A stretch of DNA of 64,000 nt from JAHEZL01 sp964406465. Its GTDB lineage: Bacteria; Bacteroidota; Bacteroidia; Flavobacteriales_C; GCA-002722245. Under the pieces are notes generated by a model. That model was not told where the DNA came from. It saw only the letters and a list, made by a program, of their open reading frames with translations, and did no database searches. Position numbers and translations under genes: made by a program. Position 1 is the stretch's first letter; each line of letters begins with the position of its first letter. The DNA is taken from the NCBI GenBank assembly GCA_964406465.1, contig CAYORT010000001.1, positions 186,001 through 250,000 on the forward strand, given 5' to 3'. Positions 15,796-25,247 of the stretch are shown in pieces.

Positions 15796-18700
15796 ATGAA
15801 AAAGAACATCGTTTCTTTTATATTTTCTTTACTCGTATTTTGTGAAGTTTATTCACAGAATGTTGCTGCATTTTCTGTATGTCCGAATCAATCTATTTCA
15901 TTAGGTAACGACATTACCATATGTGAAGGCGACAGTGTTACGTTAAGTGCAACGGGTGTTTATGATAGAATTGTTTGGAATACAGGAGCAAGCGCTTCAT
16001 CTATAAAGGTAAAGACCAGCGGAACATACATCGTACACGGATTGAAAGCAGCCACTGTTGATTTAGTGACCAACGGTGATTTTCATGACACTTTAACAAC
16101 TTTCACCAGTGATTATCGCACAGCAAACGGCAATCAGCCTTACAACAGAATTGTAAATCCGAATTATTTTAAGATTGTGCCTAGAACGGGTGATGCCTAT
16201 TGGGATTTTGATCCAAATTGTGCTGATCATACTTCGGGTAACGGCAGCAGTAATATGCTTGCTGTAAATGGATATACGGGTTTGAACAAAAAAATTTGGT
16301 GTCAAACAGTACCGGTACAAGCGGGTAAAAATTACAATCTTTCGGCTTGGGCCACATCCATGGCAGGTGCCGGAAAGGTAACTTCTAATCCAGCGAAACT
16401 GCAATTTAAGATAAATAATGTATCGGTTGGTGCAACGCTCAATTTGCCGGGCACTGAATGCAGTTGGAGAAACATGACGGCAGTTTGGCCATCTGGCGTT
16501 GCTACTTCTGCCGAAATTTGTATTTACAATAATGTTTTTACAAATGCAGGTAACGACTTTGCTATTGATGATATTACTTTTACTACATCTGATACTTGTA
16601 GAGTTTCAGATACGGTGATTGTTACAGTAAATCCCAAACCAGTGGTGAATTTAGGGAGCGATATTAGCACTTGTGCCGCTTCAGCAGATTTAACAGTGCC
16701 CAATACACAACCGTCATGGACTTATTTATGGAACAATTCCGCTACAAGCAATCCCATTACCGTAAATAGCAATGGAACCTATTCTGTGGAAGTTACCGAT
16801 GCAAACAATTGCAAAGGTAGCGATGCGATAGATGTTGCTTTTGTAAGTGCAAGTAAAATTAATTTGGGAAATGATACTGCATTTTGTTCGGGTGGAAGTA
16901 AACTTTTAGATGCAGGAGCGGGGTACACTACTTATGCATGGACAGGCGCAAAAGCAGGAAGCACACAAACTATGGTGGCCGATGTTGCAGGAACCTATTA
17001 TGTTGAAGCATCGGGAGTTTGCAACAGTAAAGATACCATTGTGGTTTCCATCAATGCCAAACCAATAGTGAATTTGGGAAGCGATATTTCTACCTGTGGA
17101 AGTTCGGTAAACTTAACGGTTACTGGCGCTCAGCCCGCAGATGCTTTTGTGTGGAGTGATGGAAGTTTGGTTAATCCTATCACTGTAAATTCTAGTGGTA
17201 CTTATTCGGTAGAAGTTACCAATACCAGCAATTGTGTTGGCAGAGATACGGTGGTGGTTAATTTGGTGACTGCGCTCAATGTAAATTTAGGAAATGACAC
17301 TTCGTTTTGTGCTGGAGGAACTAAGCTTTTAGATGCAGGAGCAGGTTACAACTCATATTTATGGACGGGAGCTAAAACAGGCTCTTCACAAACCATGTTG
17401 GCCGATATCGCGGGAACTTATGTAGTGAACGTTACTGCAGGAGGTGGTTGCAGCGATGCCGACACCATTGTGGTATCGATCAATGCTAAACCTACTGTAA
17501 ATTTAGGTGCAGATATTACCTCTTGTGCGGCTAGTGTTGATTTGCATGCGCAGCCAAATTTCACATCTTATTTGTGGAGTGATGCCAGCAGCGATTCGGT
17601 ATTGACTGTTTCTTCTTCGGGCACCTATTGGGTGGAAGTTGCAAATGCTTCTAACTGTAAGTCGCGAGATACCATCAATGTAAGTTTAGGATCGAATTTG
17701 GTGGTTGATCTAGGTGCTGATGCTAGCGTGTGTGCAGGAGCTTCAAAAAGTTTAGATGCTGGTGTAGGTTTTACAAGCTATGCATGGAGTGGTGCTAAAA
17801 GTGGTTCAGCACAAACTTTAATAGCCGATGTGGCAGGTGCTTATTATGTTACAGCATACAATGGAGCTTGCGCCGCAAAAGATACTTTTATTTTAACGGT
17901 ATATCAAAATCCAAAACCATCTTTAGGCAATGATGTTACGATTTGTACAGGCGCTTCAGCTCTCTTTGATGCTGGTGTTTTTAGCTCATATTTATGGAGT
18001 GATGCATCAACTTTATCAACATTAAATGCTGCTGTTGATGGAACTTATTGGGTAGAGGTGACCGATGGCAATTTATGCCAAGGAAGAGATACTGTAATGC
18101 TAACGATACAAAATACCATTGCAGTAAATTTGGGCGCAGATATCAATGCTTGTTTAGGCGATGCGCCATTGCTTGATGCTGGAAATGGATTTAGCTCATA
18201 TACTTGGGATGGAGCAAAAAGTGGAAGCGCACAAACGATGCTTGCTGATGTTGCCGGACAATATATCGCTACCGTTACTTCGGGAGGATCATGCTCAGCT
18301 AGTGATACCATTAATGTTTCTTTTTTCAATTTACCTCAGGTAGATTTAGGCGCTGATGTGCAGGTGTGTGCTGGTAGTACAACAAGTATAGATGCTGGTA
18401 CTTTCGTAAGTTATTTGTGGTCTACCGCAGAAACTTCGCAATCAATTAGTAAGGGCGTAGGTGTATATTCTGTTGAGGTTACAGATGCCAATTCATGTAC
18501 CGATACCGATACAATTATTGTAACTTCTGCTGCTCTGCCTCAAGTAAATGTTGGTAATGATGTTACCGCTTGTGAGGGTGAAGTTTTGGTGGTTCAAGAT
18601 AATGTTGGACAAGGAGGCTTAACCTACGATTGGTCGGATGGAACAAGTTCTTTAGGAAATTCATCTTCGTTAACAATTACCCAAAGTGGAACCTATACTC

Positions 18701-19515
18701 TAACAGTAACCGATCCCAACAACTGTAAAAAATCAGATGCAGTGAATGCTACTTTTAACACTCCGCCTTCTGTGGATTTGCTTGGTGGCACTGATACTTC
18801 AATAGTATGTAAAGGAAATAATAAAATACTTGATGCTACTGTAAATGCAGCAGGAATTTACTATTTGTGGCTACCAGGTAAAGAGACTTCTTCAACCATT
18901 ACAGTAAGTAATTCTGGTGAATACTCGGTGATAATAAGTGATGGTTCATGCAGTGATACCGACAAGGTTTATATAAAAGCTGTAAGCATGCCAAAGAGTG
19001 TATTGAATGATACTTTCTTGCCAAACAATAGAAATTATTGTTTTGTTGAAGAACCAAATGGAGTGCTTATTAGCGCATACACAGAAGATAAGGTAGGCTA
19101 TAAATATTTGTGGAGTACAGGAGATACTACGGCCACTATTTATGTAACAAAAGAAGGAACTTACTCGCTTACTTTGTCTTTGGATAATTGCGAGGTGAAA
19201 GACAATTTAAAATTGATAGATTATTGTCCAACCATTATCAATTTCCCATCGGCATTTTCACCCAACGGAGACGGTGTTAATGAAACATTTTATGCAAAAG
19301 GAGTTTATGTAGAAGATTATCAAATGTTGATTTTCAATAGATGGGGTGAACTCATATTTACTGCCAATAGCATGAGTGATGCTTGGGATGGAACTTATGG
19401 CGGAGTTAAGGTTGAGCATGATGTGTATGTATGGAAAGTGCTTTACACTGAGCATCAGCCCAACGGCATCAATTCAAAGAAAGAGAAGATTGGTAAAGTA
19501 GTGGTGTTGAGGTAA
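15796..19515 (+). CDS. Large repeat adhesin-like protein with type B T9SS C-terminus
   Basis: 1239 residues from the ATG at 15796, which begins a good signal peptide (MKKNIVSFIFSLLVFCEVYS). An immunoglobulin-like unit is followed by a jelly-roll segment (NGDF..., DFAIDDITF, about residues 90-265) of carbohydrate-binding type. About twelve tandem units of 70-90 residues then start with (V/I)NLGxDxxxC. Several alternate between an LLDAGxGYxSYxWTGAKSG form and a shorter SYLWSD form, so the array probably grew by duplicating pairs. The C-terminal 90 residues contain FSPNGDGVNETF, IFNRWGELIF and WDGTYGG, the gliding-motility-associated (type B) T9SS domain. It is likely a secreted, surface-displayed fibre or adhesin. 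arfB follows after 21 nt. Confidence 0.9.
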   Translation: MKKNIVSFIFSLLVFCEVYSQNVAAFSVCPNQSISLGNDITICEGDSVTLSATGVYDRIVWNTGASASSIKVKTSGTYIVHGLKAATVDLVTNGDFHDTLTTFTSDYRTANGNQPYNRIVNPNYFKIVPRTGDAYWDFDPNCADHTSGNGSSNMLAVNGYTGLNKKIWCQTVPVQAGKNYNLSAWATSMAGAGKVTSNPAKLQFKINNVSVGATLNLPGTECSWRNMTAVWPSGVATSAEICIYNNVFTNAGNDFAIDDITFTTSDTCRVSDTVIVTVNPKPVVNLGSDISTCAASADLTVPNTQPSWTYLWNNSATSNPITVNSNGTYSVEVTDANNCKGSDAIDVAFVSASKINLGNDTAFCSGGSKLLDAGAGYTTYAWTGAKAGSTQTMVADVAGTYYVEASGVCNSKDTIVVSINAKPIVNLGSDISTCGSSVNLTVTGAQPADAFVWSDGSLVNPITVNSSGTYSVEVTNTSNCVGRDTVVVNLVTALNVNLGNDTSFCAGGTKLLDAGAGYNSYLWTGAKTGSSQTMLADIAGTYVVNVTAGGGCSDADTIVVSINAKPTVNLGADITSCAASVDLHAQPNFTSYLWSDASSDSVLTVSSSGTYWVEVANASNCKSRDTINVSLGSNLVVDLGADASVCAGASKSLDAGVGFTSYAWSGAKSGSAQTLIADVAGAYYVTAYNGACAAKDTFILTVYQNPKPSLGNDVTICTGASALFDAGVFSSYLWSDASTLSTLNAAVDGTYWVEVTDGNLCQGRDTVMLTIQNTIAVNLGADINACLGDAPLLDAGNGFSSYTWDGAKSGSAQTMLADVAGQYIATVTSGGSCSASDTINVSFFNLPQVDLGADVQVCAGSTTSIDAGTFVSYLWSTAETSQSISKGVGVYSVEVTDANSCTDTDTIIVTSAALPQVNVGNDVTACEGEVLVVQDNVGQGGLTYDWSDGTSSLGNSSSLTITQSGTYTLTVTDPNNCKKSDAVNATFNTPPSVDLLGGTDTSIVCKGNNKILDATVNAAGIYYLWLPGKETSSTITVSNSGEYSVIISDGSCSDTDKVYIKAVSMPKSVLNDTFLPNNRNYCFVEEPNGVLISAYTEDKVGYKYLWSTGDTTATIYVTKEGTYSLTLSLDNCEVKDNLKLIDYCPTIINFPSAFSPNGDGVNETFYAKGVYVEDYQMLIFNRWGELIFTANSMSDAWDGTYGGVKVEHDVYVWKVLYTEHQPNGINSKKEKIGKVVVLR

Positions 19516-19536
19516 TTTTATTTTTACCTTCAACCC

Positions 19537-19929
19537 ATGCAAGAACTCCTCAAAGAAATATCATTTAAAACATCGCGCAGTGGCGGTAAGGGCGGACAAA
19601 ATGTGAACAAGGTAGAAACCAAGGTTCATTTGCTTTTCAATGTACAAGCTTCTTCTTTTTTAAATGATGAACAAAAGAATCTCATCTTACAAAAGGCAGC
19701 CAATAAAATAAACGATGAAGGTATTTTGATCATAGCAGACGAGAGTGATCGTTCGCAATTGGGCAATAAAGAAATGGCCATAAAAAAGTTTTTTCAGCTT
19801 TTAGAAAAATGTTTTGCTAAACCCAAATCCCGCAAAAAAACTAAAGTACCTCGCTCGGTAAAAGAGAAAAGAATCAAAGACAAAAAGAAAAGAGGAGAAA
19901 CGAAAAAGATGAGAGGTGGCTGGGAGTAA
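19537..19929 (+). CDS. arfB: Alternative ribosome-rescue factor ArfB (YaeJ)
   Basis: 130 residues. The catalytic GGQ is at residues 19-21 inside SGGKGGQNVNKVET, and the last 35 residues are a strongly basic tail (PKSRKKTKVPRSVKEKRIKD) that enters the empty mRNA channel. This is the ArfB/ICT1 form of class I release factors: it has peptidyl-tRNA hydrolase activity on ribosomes stalled without a stop codon and lacks codon-recognition domains. Length is normal. It follows the adhesin gene by 21 nt and may be read from the same transcript. The downstream region holds several hairpins and a terminator. Confidence 0.95.
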   Translation: MQELLKEISFKTSRSGGKGGQNVNKVETKVHLLFNVQASSFLNDEQKNLILQKAANKINDEGILIIADESDRSQLGNKEMAIKKFFQLLEKCFAKPKSRKKTKVPRSVKEKRIKDKKKRGETKKMRGGWE

Positions 19930-19997
19930 AACAGAGTGAGTGTGAGAGCGGGAGCGATCATACTCACTCTGTTTTCTTGTTCCTCACACTCACTCTG
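19928..19997 (+). repeat. Three-arm inverted repeat with competing hairpins
   Basis: Arm A (19928-19946) contains ACAGAGTGAGTGTGAG. It can pair over 14 bases with arm B (19962-19975, ACTCACTCTGTTTT), giving a terminator-like hairpin that ends in TTTT. It can instead pair over 15 bases with arm C (19983-19997, CTCACACTCACTCTG). The two pairings exclude each other. Arm A starts just after the arfB stop codon. Confidence 0.55.
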
Positions 19998-20003
19998 CAT
20001 TAA

Positions 20004-20032
20004 AAAAGCCTCCCCGGGGAAGGGAGGCTTTT
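20004..20032. terminator. Bidirectional rho-independent terminator
   Basis: Stem AAAAGCCTCCC/GGGAGGCTTTT (11 bp, 7-base loop). T runs on both strands suit the convergent pair arfB (plus) and chitinase (minus). In the remaining non-coding stretch 20033-20161 I see nothing further. Confidence 0.85.
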
Positions 20033-20161
20033 AACTACTTACTATTAACTACTATTTGAGAGGAAAGAACTATGTTTCAAATTTATTTTAATTGGTGGTG
20101 CTGGTCACTTTTATTCACCCTACAAAACACTGACTACAGGCACTGACCAAATACGTACACC

Positions 20162-22426
20162 TTAGTGTTTTATTACTTTCGTGTTGAATTGTTCGCCTTC
20201 GGTTTTCACCAACAAGAAGTATATTCCGCTGCTAAGATTAGCTCCAAATGTTATGTTTCCTGATGTTACCAAAACATCTTCCACTTTCTTTCCTGATAAA
20301 TCATAAACTGCTGCACTTATCACTTCATTTACATTATTTAATTGCAAAGAGAAGTTATCGCTACTCGGATTTGGGAATACTGTAGTAATCATTGATGCTA
20401 TTTCTTTGCTATCTGTGCATGGATCTAATAAAGCTTTTACTAAAACTCTTCCGCATCCGCCCGAATTTGAACCTGTATTTAAAACAATATTGTAGATGCT
20501 TGGATAGAGCATTCCATCGGCACCCCAAGAAGCTAATGCCCATTTCACTGTGCCAATTCCGTTGATGGTGTAGGGGTAGGGCGCATCTTGTCCGTCGTAC
20601 CATAATTTGTGCTGCGTTCCTGCCAATGTTAATTTATAACCAGTGCCTGCTGGTAATGAAATTCCAATTGGGATTCTTAGAGTGTATTGACTACCCATTG
20701 GAATGGTATAAGTGGTTTGACCCATTTGCACACCAGCACTATTGTATACAGTAAATTTTAAGGTTTTATTTGTATTCGCGTAATCGCTATAAACATCTAT
20801 AGAATCAATGGTTGCAGCAACATCTAAATCTAGTCTTAGGGAGTCGGCAACCGATGTGGCATAATTGAAATACCATCCTAGGTTTGAGGTTGCTGGGTTA
20901 TTTAGCGGTGCTTTTGCGCCTATTGAAGTACGTGCTGCAGCAAAACCTTCTACATAAAAATTTGTGGTATTGTTAATAGCAACGCTATAGCTATCTCCTG
21001 TATGTAAAAGAGTTCCATTGCTCGAGGCATTGTACCATTTGTATGGTCCGCCCGGAGTAGTAACCTTTAAAGTTGCTGTTTCTCCGGCATTGCAAACCGT
21101 ATCTCCTACCGTATTTAACGTGGTATTTACGCTAACATCTACCATGTCCCATTTATCGCATCCATTATTGGTTACAATTACCTTGTAAGTTCCTGCAGTA
21201 GATGCCATATATGTTGGGCTGCTTGCGTTGGCAATTAGAATATCATCTTTATACCATTTAAAGCTGATACCTGCACCCGCTGATATTCCTGAGTTTAATG
21301 TTGCAGAACCGCCACAAATGGTTTGATCGTTCCCCAGATTGGGTTGCGAACCTACACACATGTATGGAAGCATAGCGTTATAGGTACAATTAAGTAAACT
21401 ATACTGATCGGTTCTATCGGCATCAAGCTCCCATGCCCAAATTCCCGCTCCGCTGCACGTATTCATAATTAGATCTACTTTGTCTTGAATCATCGGACAA
21501 GAATTATAAGTATATCCTCCATTGATTCCATCAGCATCATTGTAGTAACTGGCAGGGTTTGAAGTGGCAAAAACATTGTAATTGGTAACAACATCATTGG
21601 CGTTTCGAGAATAGAAAGGAACGCCCAAAATAAATTTACTTACTGGTGCATTTTTACTGATGAAATCACCTGCATAGCCTTGTCCTGGATTACTTAATCC
21701 TGTGCTCCATTTTTTTATCGTTTTGTCGGCAGTTGATAAAGAAGAGTGGTTATTGGGGTCGCAAGAATAGCAATTTCCCAAAGCGTCGAAAGCCATGAGA
21801 TATATGAAATCTACGTTGGTAAAAACAGTTGAATTAACGCCAATTCCATCTCCATCAAAGAGCCCAACACCTACCGCAATACTCAATTCTAATGTTTTAT
21901 TCATGTTAACTCCAGCAGTGTTTAATTTGGTTCTCAGTGAAGCAATGAAGGTTTCAAAGTTACTGAGGTCGTAGCTTTGAGGAAACTCCCAATCTATATT
22001 TAAACCGTCGAGATTGTATCTTTTTACCATGGCGACTAGCGTGTCTTCCATTTTAATTCTGTAGCCGCTATTGGCCAGACTGGCCGAAAACCCCCACGAC
22101 ATGTTATGACCACCTACCGCCAAATGTACCTTAACATTGTTGCCATGCGCCAATTGCACTAAGGAAGGTACTTTGGTATTCACTCTGCTTCCTGTATTGT
22201 ATGCCACCACATCATAGTAGTTGTTGTCGTGAGAGTAAATCACGCCGCTAGCATTCGGAAATACGAATGCAAACAATATATCGGTGAGATTACTGTACTG
22301 AATATTGTTCACATTAGTGGTAGAATAGTCGGGAAAGAAACCCGCTATTTTTTTATTCTGCCCAAATGAATATTGAAGCAATAGTAGGAAGCTAAAAAAG
22401 ACAAGTAATTTTTTTGAGTTTCTCAT
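20162..22426 (-). CDS. GH18 chitinase with T9SS sorting domain
   Basis: 754 residues: signal peptide (MRNSKKLLVFFSFLLLLQYSFG), then a GH18 TIM barrel to about residue 345. The active-site strand reads DGLNIDWE at residues 140-147: Glu147 is the acid and Asp145 the assisting Asp, with Asn143 where DxxDxDxE has Asp. Strand GGHNMSWGF and ILGVPFYSR also fit. After the catalytic domain come an immunoglobulin-like unit (NLGNDQTICGGSATL) of the same family as the repeats in the adhesin at 15.8 kb, a beta-rich domain, and a type A T9SS sorting domain (VFPNPSSDNFSLQL to the end). It should cleave chitin outside the cell and fits with the GH2 enzyme, permease and kinase upstream. Confidence 0.93.
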   Translation of the reverse strand: MRNSKKLLVFFSFLLLLQYSFGQNKKIAGFFPDYSTTNVNNIQYSNLTDILFAFVFPNASGVIYSHDNNYYDVVAYNTGSRVNTKVPSLVQLAHGNNVKVHLAVGGHNMSWGFSASLANSGYRIKMEDTLVAMVKRYNLDGLNIDWEFPQSYDLSNFETFIASLRTKLNTAGVNMNKTLELSIAVGVGLFDGDGIGVNSTVFTNVDFIYLMAFDALGNCYSCDPNNHSSLSTADKTIKKWSTGLSNPGQGYAGDFISKNAPVSKFILGVPFYSRNANDVVTNYNVFATSNPASYYNDADGINGGYTYNSCPMIQDKVDLIMNTCSGAGIWAWELDADRTDQYSLLNCTYNAMLPYMCVGSQPNLGNDQTICGGSATLNSGISAGAGISFKWYKDDILIANASSPTYMASTAGTYKVIVTNNGCDKWDMVDVSVNTTLNTVGDTVCNAGETATLKVTTPGGPYKWYNASSNGTLLHTGDSYSVAINNTTNFYVEGFAAARTSIGAKAPLNNPATSNLGWYFNYATSVADSLRLDLDVAATIDSIDVYSDYANTNKTLKFTVYNSAGVQMGQTTYTIPMGSQYTLRIPIGISLPAGTGYKLTLAGTQHKLWYDGQDAPYPYTINGIGTVKWALASWGADGMLYPSIYNIVLNTGSNSGGCGRVLVKALLDPCTDSKEIASMITTVFPNPSSDNFSLQLNNVNEVISAAVYDLSGKKVEDVLVTSGNITFGANLSSGIYFLLVKTEGEQFNTKVIKH

Positions 22427-22605
22427 AATTGAAGGTTTTAGGTTAAGGCATTTTGCTTCCCCAAAAGCAAAGCGCTTGGTTCTAAATTAGGCACACACAG
22501 GCTTTAAACCTATTGATATTGCTCGATGTCAGTATTTTGTCAGTGTTTTTCTTGCTCAAAAAGCCTTGTCTATAAAAAATACTTCATTTCTTCCTATATA
22601 GATTG

Positions 22606-22613
22606 TATTTTTG
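22606..22613 (+). promoter_or_regulatory. -7 promoter element for pheT
   Basis: TATTTTTG, full match to TAnnTTTG. The predicted start lies around 22618-22621, leaving a leader of only about 10 bases before the ATG at 22630. This supports that ATG over the longer frame beginning at 22603, which would include the promoter itself. Confidence 0.5.
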
Positions 22614-22629
22614 CACAAAATCATTGCAA

Positions 22630-25047
22630 ATGAAAATTTCATACAACTGGCTAAAGCAGTATTTAAATATTAATCTTCCTTTAGAAGATTTGTCGAAAAT
22701 TTTAACCGATATCGGTTTGGAGGTGGCAGGTTATGAAACCGTTCAATCTGTAAAGGGGGGATTAGAAGGTTTGGTGATTGGAGAGGTGATGTACAAAGAG
22801 AAACATCCCGATGCCGACAAACTAAGCCTTACCAAAGTAAATATTGGTGGTGAGAAATTGTTGGAGATTGTTTGTGGAGCACCTAATGTGGCAGCCGGAC
22901 AAAAAGTGATTGTAGCAACCATAGGTACTGTTCTATACGATGACAAAGGTTCGTTTACTATTAAGCAGTCAAAAATTCGTGGTGCTTTATCTGAAGGGAT
23001 GTTGTGCGGTGCCGATGAAGTTGGTTTAGGACACAGCGAAGGTATTTTGGTTCTCGACAATTCAGTAGCTGTTGGCACTTTGGCAAAAGATCATTTCAAA
23101 ATAGAAAGTGATGCAGTGATTGAAGTTGAACCTACTCCAAATCGTGCAGATGCTTTATCGCATTATGGTGTTGCTAGAGATTTATATGCTTACCTAAAAA
23201 CAAGAGGTGAAGATGTTACGCTTACTTTACCTTCAATAAACGATTTTAAAGTAGAAGAAACTTCTTTGCCAATATCAATAGCTGTGGAAGATACAGAAGC
23301 TTGTGCTCGATATATGGGTGTTTGCATTAGTGGAGTAGAGGTGAAGGAATCTCCCGATTGGTTGAAAAATAAATTGAAATTGATTGGCTTGAATCCTATT
23401 AATAATGTGGTAGATGCTACCAATTATGTTTTGTTTGAATTGGGGCAGCCTTTGCACGCTTTCGACTACGAAGCAGTTGCTGGAAAAATAGTAGTAAAGA
23501 AAAATGCAGCCGGTAAAAAATTTACTGCGCTCGATAAAGTAGAAAGAGAATTAGGTGAAGAAAATCTAATGATTTGGAATGCAAACGAACCAATGTGTGT
23601 TGCTGGAGTGATGGGCGGATTGGCATCGGGAACCACAGAAAGGACAAAAAATATTTTCTTGGAATGTGCATATTTCAATCCGGTGATGGTGCGTAAATCA
23701 TCTAAAAAATTGGGATTGAAATCAGATTCGTCTTACCGTTTCGAACGTGGTGTGGATATCAATATGGTGCCTGTTGCCTTAAAAAGAGCTGCGCTATTAA
23801 TTCAAGAAGTGGCTGGTGGAAAAATTGCTTCTGAAGTAGTGGATGTGTATTCATCTCCTCAAGAAAATTTTTCTGTCGATTTTAGATATTCAAGATGCAA
23901 TGCTTTGATTGGTGAAGAGATTCCTAAAGAGAAAATAAAAGCTATTCTTGGTGCATTAGAAATTCAAATTGCCTCTGAAGAGGGTGATGTGTTGAAATTA
24001 AAAGTGCCTACTTATCGTGTTGATGTGTTGCGTGAGATAGATGTGATAGAAGAGATTTTAAGAATTTACGGGTACAACACCGTCGCTATTCCAGAAAAGC
24101 TAAATGCATATTTAGAAATTAACACAGGAATTCCACAAGAAAAAATTCGCGCTACTGTATCTCAGCAATTGGCCGCTTTAGGATTCAATGAAATTTTATG
24201 TAATTCATTAAGCAATAAAGAATACTATGCAGCGCACATCGAATTTGATGAGGAAGGATTTGTTGCTTTGTTGAATCCCTTGAGTAAAGAGTTGGCTGTA
24301 ATGCGCAGAACAATGGTTTTTGGTGCACTAGAATCGGTGCAGAGAAATGCTAACCGTCAGCGTGCGAATTTGAAGTTTTATGAATTTGGTAGAACATATC
24401 GCAAAACAGAAAAGGGATATTTCGAGCAACAAAATCTTACTTTATTACTCACCGGAAATAAAGAAGAAGAAAGCTGGAACAGCAGTAAAGACAAAGTAAA
24501 TTTCTTTTCTTTAAAAGCTTACGTTCAGCAATTGGCAGAAAAAATTGGCGTGCAAAAATTGAAGTTGAAAGCCACAGAAAATTCTTTGTACTCTGAAGTT
24601 TTTGAAATTCGTGCAGGTAAAAAAGTATTGGGTGAAATCGGAATTTTAAATCAAAAAGTGACCAAGAAATTCGACGTCAAACAAGATGTTCTGTTTGCCA
24701 ATATTTTATGGGATGCTTTCTGCGATTTAGCACAAAATACAAAAATTCAATATTCCGAATTGCCTAAATTTCCTACGGTTAGAAGAGATTTATCGTTGTT
24801 GCTTAATAAAGAAACTAAGTTTGTTGAGTTAGAACAAATGGCTTTCGACATGGAAAAAATCTTGTTGAAAGAAGTGAATTTATTCGACGTGTACGAAGGC
24901 AAAAATTTACCTGAAGGCAAAAAATCTTACGCTCTTTCTTTCACTTTACAAGACAACGAAAAAACTTTAGTCGACAAAGAAATCGATAAAGTGATGGAGA
25001 AGTTGATGAAAGGATACAAAGAGAAATTGGGCGCTGAGGTGAGGTAG
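22630..25047 (+). CDS. pheT: Phenylalanyl-tRNA synthetase beta subunit
   Basis: 805 residues from the ATG at 22630 (MKISYNWLKQYLNI), the usual N-terminus of bacterial PheT. Domains in order: EMAP-type tRNA-binding domain at about 40-150 (HPDADKLSLTKV, CGAPNVAAGQKV), B3/B4 editing domain at about 210-385 (LNPINNVVDATNY, CVAGVMGGLASGT), B5 domain at about 400-475, a catalytic-like core (LPKFPTVRRDLSLL), and a C-terminal FDX-ACB anticodon-binding domain. With PheS, encoded elsewhere, it forms the alpha2beta2 enzyme that charges tRNA-Phe and edits mischarged Tyr-tRNA. A long foldback repeat follows the stop codon. Confidence 0.98.
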   Translation: MKISYNWLKQYLNINLPLEDLSKILTDIGLEVAGYETVQSVKGGLEGLVIGEVMYKEKHPDADKLSLTKVNIGGEKLLEIVCGAPNVAAGQKVIVATIGTVLYDDKGSFTIKQSKIRGALSEGMLCGADEVGLGHSEGILVLDNSVAVGTLAKDHFKIESDAVIEVEPTPNRADALSHYGVARDLYAYLKTRGEDVTLTLPSINDFKVEETSLPISIAVEDTEACARYMGVCISGVEVKESPDWLKNKLKLIGLNPINNVVDATNYVLFELGQPLHAFDYEAVAGKIVVKKNAAGKKFTALDKVERELGEENLMIWNANEPMCVAGVMGGLASGTTERTKNIFLECAYFNPVMVRKSSKKLGLKSDSSYRFERGVDINMVPVALKRAALLIQEVAGGKIASEVVDVYSSPQENFSVDFRYSRCNALIGEEIPKEKIKAILGALEIQIASEEGDVLKLKVPTYRVDVLREIDVIEEILRIYGYNTVAIPEKLNAYLEINTGIPQEKIRATVSQQLAALGFNEILCNSLSNKEYYAAHIEFDEEGFVALLNPLSKELAVMRRTMVFGALESVQRNANRQRANLKFYEFGRTYRKTEKGYFEQQNLTLLLTGNKEEESWNSSKDKVNFFSLKAYVQQLAEKIGVQKLKLKATENSLYSEVFEIRAGKKVLGEIGILNQKVTKKFDVKQDVLFANILWDAFCDLAQNTKIQYSELPKFPTVRRDLSLLLNKETKFVELEQMAFDMEKILLKEVNLFDVYEGKNLPEGKKSYALSFTLQDNEKTLVDKEIDKVMEKLMKGYKEKLGAEVR

Positions 25048-25080
25048 TTTTTTCCAATCTATAATTTTTCAAGAACTTAC

Positions 25081-25232
25081 TTCTGGGAGTGTTACTCCCT
25101 CTCGGCGGAGAGGGGTGTGTAAAGGCCTGTGAAGTGGGAGGGAGATGGATTAATTTATAATGAATCCATCTCCCTCCTTCCCACAAGCAAAATCGCACCC
25201 CTCTTCTCCAAGAGGTAGTCCCACTCCCGGAA
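25081..25232. repeat. Long imperfect palindrome (foldback element)
   Basis: The 152 bases fold back on themselves. The inner arms GGGAGGGAGATGGATT and AATCCATCTCCCTCC flank an 11-base loop. The middle arms are GGAGAGGGGTGTG and GCACCCCTCTTCTCC, and the outer arms TTCTGGGAGTG and CACTCCCGGAA (10 of 11 complementary). It lies between convergent pheT and the SMP-30-like gene, so it could act as a terminator in both directions. Its size and symmetry also fit a MITE-like or REP-like intergenic element. Confidence 0.75.
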
Positions 25233-25247
25233 ATCAACTCTTGATTT

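Noticed and set aside
16600..19000. Regular repeats that might suggest a CRISPR array
   Set aside because: The period is 200-270 bases, the units are coding and diverged, and the frame is continuous; this is a protein repeat array.
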